Shown: positions 1 through 7,597, counted from the stretch's first letter. The stretch is DNA of 17,533 bases from DATKWV01 sp035529405 (GCA_035529405.1 DATKWV010000085.1:1-17533); one strand, 5' to 3'. Notes: generated by a model not told the origin, from the letters alone. Program-made: numbers and translations.

Positions 1-1
1 C

Positions 2-769
2 CTACGAAAAGATACAGCAGAAGGTATAAGAGACCTTCTTAGGAGCAAAATACCGAATGCGAAGGCTTTTGACCTGCCGAATAAATACCGTATGGCAGAT
101 ATGGTCAGGGCAGACCTTGAGGATGCAGGGATAGACTTGCAGGATAATGGGGACGGAGTTATTGATTTTCATTCGTTAAGACACAGCACTGCAAGTCTGC
201 TGGCAGCTTCAGGGGTGAATCCGAAAACGGCACAGGCAATAATGAGACATTCTGACATAAACCTTACGATGAGCAGATATACCCATATTTTCCGTGGTGC
301 AGAATCTGAAGCGGTAGAATCAATGCCAGATTTTTCTTCTCAGGGCAGACAGCGACAAGTTGCGACCGGAACTTATAGTAAACCTGCTGAACTTTCCAAA
401 AGCGCTTACAAACCAGCTTACAAAAAACTTGCAAAAAATCCTGACTTTGATGGACAGCGGTTGTCCGCAATTGGCTCTGATGCAGTGCAGGAACAATGCA
501 ACATATCACAAAACAGGGGTGAAGCTAACCCTATGCAATCGGCAGAGTTAGGAACAAAAAAAGAGCCAATGTCATCAACTGACACCGGCTCAAAAACAAC
601 CACGCCCGGCAGGACTCGAACCTGCGACCTACGGATTAGAAATCCGTTGCTCTATCCAGCTGAGCTACGAGCGCAAAAATTTCTAACTTCTTGTAATATA
701 ACGACTTTTAGCTTGTCCTGTCAATGGTTCAGACCCCAAAGCAGCAAAATTAGTAAAGGTTGTCAGTAA
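2..769 (+). CDS. Tyrosine recombinase/integrase, C-terminal part (5' end outside window)
   Basis: Catalytic half of a tyrosine site-specific recombinase that would integrate or excise a mobile element. The frame is open from base 2, so the gene begins left of the window; the first internal ATG is not a believable start. Visible catalytic residues are the HxLRH box (170-184, Arg at 179-181), the second histidine in RHSDINLT (His at 248-250) and the nucleophilic tyrosine in SRYTH (Tyr at 278-280). The missing N-terminus should hold the core-binding domain and the first catalytic Arg. After the tyrosine the frame continues about 160 codons, far longer than a normal tail, and its last third is the antisense translation of the tRNA-Arg terminator and tRNA (GRTRTCDLRIRNPLLYPAEL is a familiar tRNA-derived peptide). 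The gene abuts the tRNA's 3' end, the usual place for an element integrase. Family assignment is secure; the exact biological C-terminus is not. Confidence 0.9.
   Translation, partial: LRKDTAEGIRDLLRSKIPNAKAFDLPNKYRMADMVRADLEDAGIDLQDNGDGVIDFHSLRHSTASLLAASGVNPKTAQAIMRHSDINLTMSRYTHIFRGAESEAVESMPDFSSQGRQRQVATGTYSKPAELSKSAYKPAYKKLAKNPDFDGQRLSAIGSDAVQEQCNISQNRGEANPMQSAELGTKKEPMSSTDTGSKTTTPGRTRTCDLRIRNPLLYPAELRAQKFLTSCNITTFSLSCQWFRPQSSKISKGCQ
556..591 (-). terminator. Rho-independent terminator of tRNA-Arg
   Basis: Read on the minus strand just beyond the tRNA 3' end, GAGCC (complement of 587-591) pairs with GGCTC (complement of 563-567). An inner TGTCA/TGACA stem closes a small loop, and a run of seven T follows (A7 at 556-562 on the plus strand). 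This is a textbook intrinsic terminator 10 bases past the tRNA. It lies inside the integrase reading frame, on the mobile-element side of the tRNA. Confidence 0.8.
601..674 (-). tRNA. tRNA-Arg (anticodon UCU)
   Basis: The 74-nt minus-strand cloverleaf folds completely. The acceptor stem is GCGCTCG/CGGGCGT (with G-U pairs including the end pair), the D arm GCTC/GAGC, the anticodon stem ACGGA/TCCGT with loop TTTCTAA (anticodon TCT, decodes AGA), the variable loop 5 nt, and the T arm GCAGG-TTCGAGT-CCTGC. The discriminator is G and CCA is not encoded. An upstream promoter and downstream terminator flank it. A tyrosine recombinase abuts its 3' end, so the 3' half is the likely attachment site. Confidence 0.97.
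695..724 (-). promoter_or_regulatory. Sigma70-type promoter of tRNA-Arg
   Basis: On the minus strand a perfect -35 TTGACA (719-724) is followed by an 18-base spacer and -10 TATATT (695-700). This puts the transcription start about 10-15 bases upstream of the tRNA 5' end at 674. Position, orientation and near-consensus hexamers agree with a stable-RNA promoter. Confidence 0.75.
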
Positions 770-1111
770 AATTATCAGTTTTGTCTGGTTGTAATAGTCA
801 CTACGGCCTGTTGAAAAACGTGCGTGCCCACACGCCTGTCGCATACCGAATTTACAGAAACAATGTTACACTAACAAACGGTGTATATCGTCCTATAATT
901 AAAATCCGAATTCGAGCGATAGCTATAATCTCTGTTTTAATAATTAGTTACAGAAGCCACCTCCGCTTTCTAAAACTAAAAATCTACGAGCTTGATTTAT
1001 TACTTTAATCAGACCGATATTACTTGTTACAATGATAATGAATGCCTGACACTTAACGTGTCCTGAAATGTACAAATTGCCGAATAATTGGCTTTCTAAG
1101 GAGGAGTAAAG
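770..1111. other. Gene-free AT-rich spacer
   Basis: No convincing gene. The short open frames here lack composition, ribosome sites or recognisable motifs. The stretch holds a small hairpin GCGTG-CCCA-CACGC (822-835), a spaced palindrome GACAC-TTAAC-GTGTC (1048-1062) and a strong Shine-Dalgarno site AAGGAGG (1098-1104) serving the gene at 1112. I could not pick one persuasive promoter for that gene; GATAAT at 1034-1039 is a possible -10 without a good -35. The AT-rich composition beside the integration site may reflect element or insertion-sequence debris, which I cannot show. Confidence 0.5.
1048..1062. promoter_or_regulatory. Spaced palindrome upstream of the repeat-protein gene
   Basis: GACAC and GTGTC form perfect 5-base arms around TTAAC, 49 bases before the start codon at 1112. 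It could be an operator half-site pair or a weak leader hairpin. No T-run follows, so it is not a terminator. Function is unassigned. Confidence 0.25.
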
Positions 1112-2581
1112 ATGAAAACTTCAAGAGTTCTTGCGTTTACGAGCGTCCTTTTCTTGGTTCAGGCACTTGCCGGGTTTACACATGCAGCTGACCCGTTCGT
1201 GGTAAAGGACATAAATCCGGGAGACGCCAACTCATTTCCTTCAGACCTTATTAATGTAAACGGTGCGCTGTTCTTTACAGCCAACGACGGAACCCACGGA
1301 AGCGAGTTGTGGGCAAGCGACGGGACCAGGGCCGGCACCGTTATGGTAAAGGATATCTGGCCGGGCTCAACCGGCTCGTCGCCTGCCGAGCTTACAGATG
1401 TAAACGGTACACTGTTCTTTACAGCCGACGACGGAACCCACGGACCTGAATTATGGAAAAGTGACGGGACCGAAATCGGCACCGTCATGATAAAGGATAT
1501 CAACGCCGGTCCGGGCGACTCGCAGCCGTATGACCTGACGGATTCAAACGCTACGCTGTTCTTTGTAGCCGACCACGGAACCCACGGACCCGAGTTGTGG
1601 AAAAGCGACGGCAGCGAAACAGGCACCGTGATGGTTAAGGATATCTGGCCGGGCTCTGAAACATTCGTGTATCCTACGTATCTGACGGATGTAAACGGCA
1701 CGCTGTTCTTTGTAGCCGACGACTCCAACGGTCAGGGCTTATGGAAAAGCTCCGGGACCGAGGAAACAACGGTGATTGTCAGCCAGAACCCAGACGTTTG
1801 GGGGCATGAGAACCTTAGGAATGCAATGGGGACCCTGTTCTTTGTAGCAGAAGATTCAGCCCACGCGCGCGAGTTATGGAAAAGTGACGGCACCGACGTC
1901 GGCACCGCCATGGTCAAGGACATCAACCCAGGCGGAAGCGGAGCCGGCGCGTTCGAAACAGGTCAGGACCCCCACACCATCACAGCCGTAGGCGGTACGC
2001 TGTTTTTTAGAGATGAGGGATACACACGGACGCTGTGGAAGAGTGACGGGACCGAAGTCGGTACCGTGATGGTAAAGGATTGCTCGATGCCAAGATATCT
2101 TTCGAACGCAAGCGGCACGCTGTTCTTTACAGCCAGCGACCCTTGTGAGCCGGCCAACAGGTTGTGGAAAAGTGACGGAACCGAGGAAGGAACAGTAATG
2201 GTAACCTCAATCGGAACGAACCCCGGCCCCGTCACTGATGTAAACGGCACGCTGTTCTTTGAAGACAATACGGTTGACACCGGATACGAGTTATGGCAAA
2301 CTGACGGGACCCCCGAAGGAACCGTTATGGTAAAGGACCTCAACCCCGGCTCAGCCGACTCGAATCCCGGCTATCTGACCAATCTAAACGGCGCGCTGTT
2401 ATTCTCTGCCACCGACGGAACGTACGGAACTGAACTGTGGATATACGTCGACTGGTCGTGCAGCGAGGCCATACCAGGTGACGTCAATAATGATTGCAAG
2501 GTTGACTTTACAGACTTTGCTGCTATGGCTTCCAACTGGCTCAACTGCAACCGCCATCCCGACTATCTATGCGGGCTGTAG
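1112..2581 (+). CDS. Secreted ELWxxDGT-repeat protein with dockerin-like C-terminus
   Basis: 489 residues. An N-terminal signal peptide (basic MKTSR, hydrophobic core, probable cleavage after THA near residue 25) directs export. Residues 30-443 are nine tandem units of about 45-55 residues with the pattern VMVKDINPG...LTDVNGTLFFTADDGTHG.ELWKSDGTE.GT, i.e. the ELWxxDGT repeat family, which probably builds a beta-propeller-like fold. Units 1-3 are tight; units 4-8 are degenerate with altered spacing. Residues 454-480 form a dockerin-like calcium loop (D457, N459, D461, D465, D468) followed by FAAMASNWL, a C-terminal module I associate with Phycisphaerae extracellular proteins. A strong AAGGAGG site 7 bases upstream fixes the ATG start. 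It stands alone: the genes on both sides run on the minus strand (tRNA left, VanZ-like right). Ligand and partner are unknown; a surface-attached or cohesin-bound role is inference. Confidence 0.88.
   Translation: MKTSRVLAFTSVLFLVQALAGFTHAADPFVVKDINPGDANSFPSDLINVNGALFFTANDGTHGSELWASDGTRAGTVMVKDIWPGSTGSSPAELTDVNGTLFFTADDGTHGPELWKSDGTEIGTVMIKDINAGPGDSQPYDLTDSNATLFFVADHGTHGPELWKSDGSETGTVMVKDIWPGSETFVYPTYLTDVNGTLFFVADDSNGQGLWKSSGTEETTVIVSQNPDVWGHENLRNAMGTLFFVAEDSAHARELWKSDGTDVGTAMVKDINPGGSGAGAFETGQDPHTITAVGGTLFFRDEGYTRTLWKSDGTEVGTVMVKDCSMPRYLSNASGTLFFTASDPCEPANRLWKSDGTEEGTVMVTSIGTNPGPVTDVNGTLFFEDNTVDTGYELWQTDGTPEGTVMVKDLNPGSADSNPGYLTNLNGALLFSATDGTYGTELWIYVDWSCSEAIPGDVNNDCKVDFTDFAAMASNWLNCNRHPDYLCGL
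1199..2440 (+). repeat. Nine in-frame tandem repeats within the secreted protein gene
   Basis: Units of about 130-165 bases recur at DNA level, each with a block resembling gtaaacggcacgctgttctt and another resembling tggaaaagtgacgggaccga. The best-conserved units are nearly identical in these blocks, pointing to duplication and possibly recombination within the gene. Central units have diverged and vary in length. Confidence 0.85.
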
Positions 2582-2636
2582 CCACCCCAGCCGTTTCTAC
2601 GCCTCGGGATATTGATGAAAGCGGTTCCATAACCTT

Positions 2637-3353
2637 TTAAGATTTTGCCGCCAGAGCTTTGAAGAAAACAAATACAACCGCACCCGCAATCCCTATTCCC
2701 GAATAAATTACATTCTCGATTCTGAAACCATTTCCCGCAATTGCCGAAAACAGCTCAACAGCACACAGAAAGCCGGCTGGAAGAGCCAACGATATTATCA
2801 GGTATCGCAAACTAAATCCTTTGATTCGTTCCGAAGGCTTAATAACCTGCACCCAGAGTATGGTAAAAAGTCCGTAAGCAAACAAATTAAACACCGCATT
2901 CGCCGTCGGCACTAAATCAGCTGGGTTAACTTTCGTCAGATTCGCCAAAGAGAAGATACAAACACCGGTTACAACAAGCACTGCCGAATGAAATCCAAAA
3001 AACCAGACAATCATCACCCCAGCCACCACACCACCAAAATTGGCCCAAAAGTCCTCAATATCCGCGTTGCGGCCCACATAGCCCTGCAAAACCTCGTCAA
3101 GCACGCTGTAACACAGTCCCGCAAAAAGTACCCCCCAAACCGCAGTTTTGCGCCAGTTTACTTTTCGGTACGGACTGACGGCAAGCCAGATAAGCACAAC
3201 CAAAACCATATAAACAACCCCATGCAGCCATTTGTCCGATACGCCCGCCTTGTAAACCAATGAGGGAATTGGTACGTGGGTAACGATGAAGATTGTCGAC
3301 CAATATACCGCCAGCGCAACAATGCTTAGCTTTTGTCTATATGGCAACGACAT
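2637..3353 (-). CDS. VanZ-like family membrane protein
   Basis: 238 residues, strongly hydrophobic with about seven or eight predicted membrane helices (first near residues 10-28, last near 215-233). The first half carries the VanZ-like signature: SDKWLHGVVYMVL, an acidic DEVLQGYVGRNADIEDFWAN segment between helices, then GGVVAG. VanZ itself confers low-level teicoplanin resistance, but most family members have no defined role, so no resistance function is claimed. The second half adds helices beyond the minimal VanZ domain. The start is ATG with GAGGG about 9 bases upstream. It lies 91 bases downstream of the NAD+ synthetase gene on the same strand and may be co-transcribed. Confidence 0.82.
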   Translation of the reverse strand: MSLPYRQKLSIVALAVYWSTIFIVTHVPIPSLVYKAGVSDKWLHGVVYMVLVVLIWLAVSPYRKVNWRKTAVWGVLFAGLCYSVLDEVLQGYVGRNADIEDFWANFGGVVAGVMIVWFFGFHSAVLVVTGVCIFSLANLTKVNPADLVPTANAVFNLFAYGLFTILWVQVIKPSERIKGFSLRYLIISLALPAGFLCAVELFSAIAGNGFRIENVIYSGIGIAGAVVFVFFKALAAKS

Positions 3354-3444
3354 TTGAGAAACCCTCAGCTAAATGTGATGAAAAACCACCGCGGCATGAC
3401 CATATGACCTTATAACATCTTGATTTTCAGCCGCCTCGAATCGT

Positions 3445-5154
3445 TTAAGGCCCGCTGTCATAAGGGCGATAACGATTTGTTACAGGCAATCTTCTGTCCC
3501 TGCCAAACGCGTTGGGGGTAACTTTTATTCCCAAAGGCGATAATCTTCTCTTGTATTCGCTGCGGTTGACCATCCGCATAACAGAACGAACCAGTTCCTC
3601 ATCAAAGCCTTCTGCAACAATCTGTTTGGCGGATTTTTCCTCCAGAAGGTAATCCGCCAGAATCATATCAAGCACATCATACTCGGGCAGGTCATCGCTG
3701 TCTTTCTGACCCGCCCTCAGCTCGGCACTCGGGGCTCTTTTTATCACCGCCTCAGGTATAATCACCCGGCCAAATATCTGATTTACGTATTTTGCCACCT
3801 TGTAAACAAGGGTCTTGGGAACATCTTTCATCACAGCGAAACCGCCGGCTGTATCCCCGAAAACAGTAACATATCCAACCGCAGTTTCACTTTTGTTTCC
3901 GCACGTGAGTACGAGAAAGCCGAACAGGTTACTGAGTGTCATCAACAGACAGCCGCGAATTCTGGCCTGCAGGTTCTCATATGCGATGCCCTTGTCCTGC
4001 CAACCCGCAATTTTCTTCAGTGCGCTGTCAAAGTTGGCAAGTATGGATTCAATCGGCACTGTTAAAAGCTTTATGCCCAGATTGTCGGCGACTTTTTGCG
4101 CATCAGCTATTGTATCGGCACTTGTAAATTGCGAAGGCATAGTGACAGCCAGCACATTTTCGGCGCCTAAAGCAGCCACGGCAATTGCTGCTGTTACAGA
4201 GGAATCTATCCCGCCGCTAAGACCCAGCAGGACCTTTTCGAAGCCGTTCTTTCGCGTATAATCCCTTGTGCCGAGAACAAGCGCCCGGTAAAGCTCATCA
4301 ATTTCCTCCAGCGGCTGCGGTTCTGCAGGCTCACCGGACCGGACATCAGCCATACCATCGGCGCTAGCGGTAATTTCAGCAATCACCAGGTCCTCTTCAA
4401 AAGCTTTTGCCTGGCTTACAACATTACCGTTCGTATCCATAAACATACTTCGGCCGTCGAAAACCAACTCGTCCTGACCGCCGACGAGATTGCAGTAACA
4501 AACAACACAGTCAAACTGCTTTGCACAGGCGCTTAGCATGGCCTGTCTTTGCTGGTGTTTGCCGATATGAAACGGCGACGCTGAGATATTGACAATCAGT
4601 TGAATTCGGTCCTGGCGGCTGGAACCGCTTTTCGCCCGCGCCGGTTTTGATGAACGCGGTGGCCTATATAAGCTCGAGCATAGAAAACTGCCGAGCCATT
4701 GCGTATCCCAGATATCAGCGCAGACAGTAAAGGCAACATTCAGGCCGGCCATATTCATAATCAGCGGCTCCGTACCCGGCCTGAAGTATCTTAACTCGTC
4801 GAAAACACCGGCGTTGACCAGACGGGATTTTCGATAAATCTTTCTTATGCGCCCCTGCTGCAATATCGCGGCGGAATTGTAACAGGTATCTTCGTAATCT
4901 TCTGCAAAACCCACGACCATTGTGATTTCGGGACAATCGCTTGCAAGTTTTTCCAGGGCGGCTGAAACATCCTGCAGGAAATGTTTGCTCAACAGCAGGT
5001 CTTCCGGCGTATAGCCGCAGACAGCCAACTCAGGAAAGACCAGCAAGTCCACTTGTCGCGCAAGGGCCTGATGGTAGATTTCTCGCATTTTGAGGCCGTT
5101 AAAACTCAAATCACCTACAACCGCGTCAAACTGTCCCAAAGCTACTCGCACCAC
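3445..5154 (-). CDS. nadE: Glutamine-dependent NAD+ synthetase
   Basis: 569 residues. It makes NAD+ from deamido-NAD+ with ATP, taking ammonia from glutamine, the last step of NAD biosynthesis in the cytoplasm. The N-terminal nitrilase-type glutaminase domain (about 1-270) has the Glu-Lys-Cys triad: E42 in VFPEL, K109 in YRKS and C145 in FTVCADIW. The C-terminal synthetase domain (about 285-569) has the PP-loop LSGGIDSS (312-319), TCGNKSE and the conserved end SPLGIKVTPNAFGRDRRLPV. Both domains are complete and the length suits the two-domain form. A basic Ser/Arg-rich stretch at about 164-182 looks like an insertion before IVNISASPFH. The start is GTG at 5154 with GGAG five bases upstream; a second GTG immediately follows, so the start could be one codon later. 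A VanZ-like gene lies downstream. Confidence 0.96.
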   Translation of the reverse strand: MVRVALGQFDAVVGDLSFNGLKMREIYHQALARQVDLLVFPELAVCGYTPEDLLLSKHFLQDVSAALEKLASDCPEITMVVGFAEDYEDTCYNSAAILQQGRIRKIYRKSRLVNAGVFDELRYFRPGTEPLIMNMAGLNVAFTVCADIWDTQWLGSFLCSSLYRPPRSSKPARAKSGSSRQDRIQLIVNISASPFHIGKHQQRQAMLSACAKQFDCVVCYCNLVGGQDELVFDGRSMFMDTNGNVVSQAKAFEEDLVIAEITASADGMADVRSGEPAEPQPLEEIDELYRALVLGTRDYTRKNGFEKVLLGLSGGIDSSVTAAIAVAALGAENVLAVTMPSQFTSADTIADAQKVADNLGIKLLTVPIESILANFDSALKKIAGWQDKGIAYENLQARIRGCLLMTLSNLFGFLVLTCGNKSETAVGYVTVFGDTAGGFAVMKDVPKTLVYKVAKYVNQIFGRVIIPEAVIKRAPSAELRAGQKDSDDLPEYDVLDMILADYLLEEKSAKQIVAEGFDEELVRSVMRMVNRSEYKRRLSPLGIKVTPNAFGRDRRLPVTNRYRPYDSGP

Positions 5155-5226
5155 GCTTACTCCAAATCAATGTCCTTGTTGCCGAATAATAACCATCTAA
5201 TGACCAGGCGGCGGTTTTTCGGCTAA

Positions 5227-5255
5227 ATTTTAGAAAACAAAGGTTTAGAATACAA
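5227..5255 (-). promoter_or_regulatory. Possible nadE promoter
   Basis: On the minus strand TTGTAT (5250-5255) and TAAAAT (5227-5232) are separated by 17 bases, ending about 70 bases before the nadE GTG. The -10 is good; the -35 matches only in TTG. Confidence 0.4.
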
Positions 5256-5325
5256 GCCTTTTTTCCTCAATGAACCGGCTGCCATTACAAACCTGTCGGG
5301 CCAATGCCGCCCTGATGAGACGTTA

Positions 5326-5353
5326 TTGACGCAGCAGCACAACTTTATATAAT
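5326..5353 (+). promoter_or_regulatory. Sigma70-type promoter of the ABC exporter operon
   Basis: TTGACG (5326-5331), a 16-base spacer and a perfect TATAAT (5348-5353). Transcription should start near 5360, giving a leader of about 30 bases before the ATG at 5390. It is divergent from nadE. Confidence 0.7.
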
Positions 5354-5389
5354 GTTATCGAATACCCTTAATTTTCGATAGCGCTGAAA

Positions 5390-6301
5390 ATGAATGCCGT
5401 ATTACTGGAGCAGGTCTGCAAATCCTTTGGCCGAGTGCATGCCGTTGACAACCTGAGCGTACAGGTTCCGACGGGAAGCATCTATGGCTTTCTTGGCCCT
5501 AATGGTGCCGGAAAAACCACCACGTTGCGGATGATTATGAATATCATTCGGCCGGACAGCGGCCGCATCGAAATATTTAAAGACGGCTTAATTGAAAAGG
5601 TCAAAACGCGCATCGGCTACATGCCCGAAGAACGCGGCCTTTATCGCAAAATGACGGTCAGCAAGATACTCGCTTACTTGGCGGTACTTAAAGGTGTGCC
5701 TTCGGAGAAAGTTTCCGCCAGCGTGTCGCGGTGTTTGCAGCAGATTCAGTTAAGCAGCTGGGCCGATAAGAAAGTGGAAGACCTGTCCAGAGGTATGCAT
5801 CAAAAGCTGCAATTCGCCGTTGCGGTAATCAACGAGCCTGAACTGTTAATCTTCGATGAACCATTTTCAGGGCTGGACCCCTTGAATCAGGAACTGCTGA
5901 AAAACATCATTCTCGAAATGCGCAGCGAAGGCAGAACTATTATTTTTTCCACACACGTTATGCATGAGGCCGAAAAACTCTGCGACTGTATCCTTCTAAT
6001 AAATAAAGGCAAAACCATTTTAGACGGCAATTTAGCCCGGATTCGTTCCAGGTACAGGTCACGAGCTGTTTGCGTAGAAGCCCAGGGTTCTACAGATTTT
6101 ATCGAAAGACTGCCCATTGTAACCAAAGTACAAACACAGCAGAATCAGCTGGAAATAACTCTGACAGAGGATGCCGACCCCCAGGATTTGCTCGAGGCCC
6201 TCGTGCAGAAAGTGCGAGTGCAAAAATTCGAAGTTAAAGTGCCATCGCTGCATGAAATCTTCGTCAACTCAGTCGGAGCCGACAATGTACAAGATTCTTA
6301 A
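5390..6301 (+). CDS. ABC transporter ATP-binding protein, NatA-like
   Basis: 303 residues; the cytoplasmic ATPase of a two-component ABC-2 exporter. Walker A is GPNGAGKTT (36-44), the signature is LSRGMHQKL (132-140, a variant of LSGGQ common in this subfamily), Walker B plus catalytic Glu is LLIFDEPFSGLDP (D156, E157), and the H-loop is STHVM (H189). Residues after about 215 form the small C-terminal accessory domain (DUF4162-like) typical of NatA/YhaQ-type proteins. No strong ribosome site precedes the ATG, but the start agrees with the family and a good promoter lies just upstream. Its end overlaps the permease gene by 17 bases, so the pair is translationally coupled. The substrate cannot be told from sequence; sodium (NatAB) is only the best-known family example. 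Confidence 0.92.
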   Translation: MNAVLLEQVCKSFGRVHAVDNLSVQVPTGSIYGFLGPNGAGKTTTLRMIMNIIRPDSGRIEIFKDGLIEKVKTRIGYMPEERGLYRKMTVSKILAYLAVLKGVPSEKVSASVSRCLQQIQLSSWADKKVEDLSRGMHQKLQFAVAVINEPELLIFDEPFSGLDPLNQELLKNIILEMRSEGRTIIFSTHVMHEAEKLCDCILLINKGKTILDGNLARIRSRYRSRAVCVEAQGSTDFIERLPIVTKVQTQQNQLEITLTEDADPQDLLEALVQKVRVQKFEVKVPSLHEIFVNSVGADNVQDS

Positions 6302-7556
6302 AATTGCCCAGCGCGAGTATGTCGAGACAATAAAGACCAAGACGTTTCTCATAAGCCTGCTTTTTGCGCCAGCTGTTACCGTCGGTATCATTTTTTTTAC
6401 CGGCAAAATCTCCCGCAGCAAAGGCGGTCCGCGTCCTGCTGTCAGGATAGCTGTAACCGACCTGTCTGCGCAACTGTCAGATGAAATAAAAAGCCGTTTT
6501 AATAAACATAACGACTCAAACCCGCAAAGACAAATCCTGTTCGAATCGTTGGAAGCGGAAAACATGCACACCGGTGCTGAAAAACAAGGCAAAGCCCGGC
6601 TGCGCTCGGGCCGGACAGATGCATACGTTGTCCTTGATAAAGATATTCTCGAAGGTTCCGGTAAAGTATATTTCTATACACACAAGCCGAAACCGATGAA
6701 TCTTGATGCCTTTTGGACCGTGGAAAGAATTATCAATACAGCCGTTGTCGAGCAGCGATGCAAGCTGCGAAATCTCTCCCCGGAACTGCTGGCGGAACTG
6801 CGCAATGTCCCGCTCGAACGTCTCGAAATCGGCTCGGGTGAAACCGGGCAGCGTGTGCAAAAAACGGCTGAGAGTATGACGAAAATGATGGTTCCATTCT
6901 TCTTTATGCTCTTGATATATATGGGAATCGTTGGTATAGGCCAGCAAATGCTCAGCAGTGTAATAGAGGAAAAAAGTTCACGCATTATTGAGGTATTGCT
7001 GTCAGCGGTCAGCCCATTTGAGCTTATGACCGGTAAAATCCTCGGCCTGGCCGGAATAGGATTAACAGTTATAAGCCTCTGGGCCGCTGCTGCCTATGGT
7101 ACTGCCCGTTGGCAGGGCTTGGATGTGGACATCACCACCGGGATGCTGTTTTATTTTGTTCTCTATTATGTGCTTGGTTTCCTTCTGTTCAGTTCGATAC
7201 TGGCCGGAATAGGCTCTATCTGCAACACGCTTAAGGAAACACAAGCCCTGATGATGCCCGTGGTGTTGGTTTTCATAGTTCCGCTGATATCGTGGTACAA
7301 CCTTGTGCAAAGTCCGGACGGAACTCTTGCCAGAACACTGTCATTCATACCACCTGTAACACCGTTGGTGATGATTTTGCGCCTTTCTGCCAGCTCGAAT
7401 GTTGGCGCTATTGAGATTGTCGCTTCAATACTTTTATTGGCTGGGGCCGTGTTTGCAGCCCTGTGGCTGGGGGCCAGGATATTCAGAACCGGCATTCTAA
7501 TGTACGGAAAACGCCCCGCACTGACGGAGGTTTTCCGCTGGCTAAAACAAGCCTAA
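6285..7556 (+). CDS. ABC-2 type permease, NatB-like
   Basis: 423 residues from ATG 6285, chosen over more upstream in-frame starts because MYKILKIAQREYVETIKTK is the usual permease N-terminus, GGAG lies 6 bases before it (6275-6278), and an earlier start would bury more of the ATPase gene. One N-terminal membrane helix (FLISLLFAPAVTVGIIFF) is followed by an extracytoplasmic domain of about 160 residues and then five or six helices. The segment EEKSSRIIEVLLSAVSPFELMTGKI is a hallmark of this ABC-2 permease group. It forms the membrane channel for the ATPase encoded immediately upstream. The exported substrate is unknown. Confidence 0.9.
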   Translation: MYKILKIAQREYVETIKTKTFLISLLFAPAVTVGIIFFTGKISRSKGGPRPAVRIAVTDLSAQLSDEIKSRFNKHNDSNPQRQILFESLEAENMHTGAEKQGKARLRSGRTDAYVVLDKDILEGSGKVYFYTHKPKPMNLDAFWTVERIINTAVVEQRCKLRNLSPELLAELRNVPLERLEIGSGETGQRVQKTAESMTKMMVPFFFMLLIYMGIVGIGQQMLSSVIEEKSSRIIEVLLSAVSPFELMTGKILGLAGIGLTVISLWAAAAYGTARWQGLDVDITTGMLFYFVLYYVLGFLLFSSILAGIGSICNTLKETQALMMPVVLVFIVPLISWYNLVQSPDGTLARTLSFIPPVTPLVMILRLSASSNVGAIEIVASILLLAGAVFAALWLGARIFRTGILMYGKRPALTEVFRWLKQA

Positions 7557-7597
7557 AAAATCACCTGTATCAGCAACGGCAAATTTACAGGCGTTTT
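7555..7597. terminator. Possible bidirectional terminator between convergent genes
   Basis: CCTGTA (7564-7569) and TACAGG (7586-7591) can pair around a 16-base loop. Six T follow when read on the minus strand (A-run 7555-7560) and TTTT follows on the plus strand (7594-7597). It sits between the convergent permease and KamA genes, where termination both ways is needed. The short stem and large loop keep confidence modest. Confidence 0.4.

Noticed and set aside
601..674. Treating the peptide GRTRTCDLRIRNPLLYPAEL as a genuine protein domain
   Set aside because: It is the antisense translation of tRNA-Arg and recurs in databases for that reason.
804..820. GGCCTGTTGAAAAAC as the end of an insertion sequence
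   Set aside because: It resembles some IS termini from memory, but I found no inverted partner, no target duplication and no transposase remnant.
760..1008. 82-codon frame as a gene
   Set aside because: No ribosome site, no family pattern, and AT-rich composition unlike the neighbouring genes.
1159..2343. Minus-strand open frames opposite the repeat protein
   Set aside because: They arise from codon periodicity of the repeats on the other strand and show no independent features.
2574..2592. GGCTG/CAGCC hairpin as terminator of the repeat-protein gene
   Set aside because: The stem is only 5 bases with a 9-base loop and is followed by just GTTTC.
2637..3353. Calling the VanZ-like protein a glycopeptide resistance determinant
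   Set aside because: There are no vanHAX, vanRS or other resistance genes nearby, and most VanZ-like proteins have no shown resistance role.
6171..6284. Extending the permease to the upstream in-frame start at 6171
   Set aside because: The extra 38 residues are basic and unlike the family, and would overlap the ATPase gene by 131 bases; ATG 6285 has a good ribosome site.
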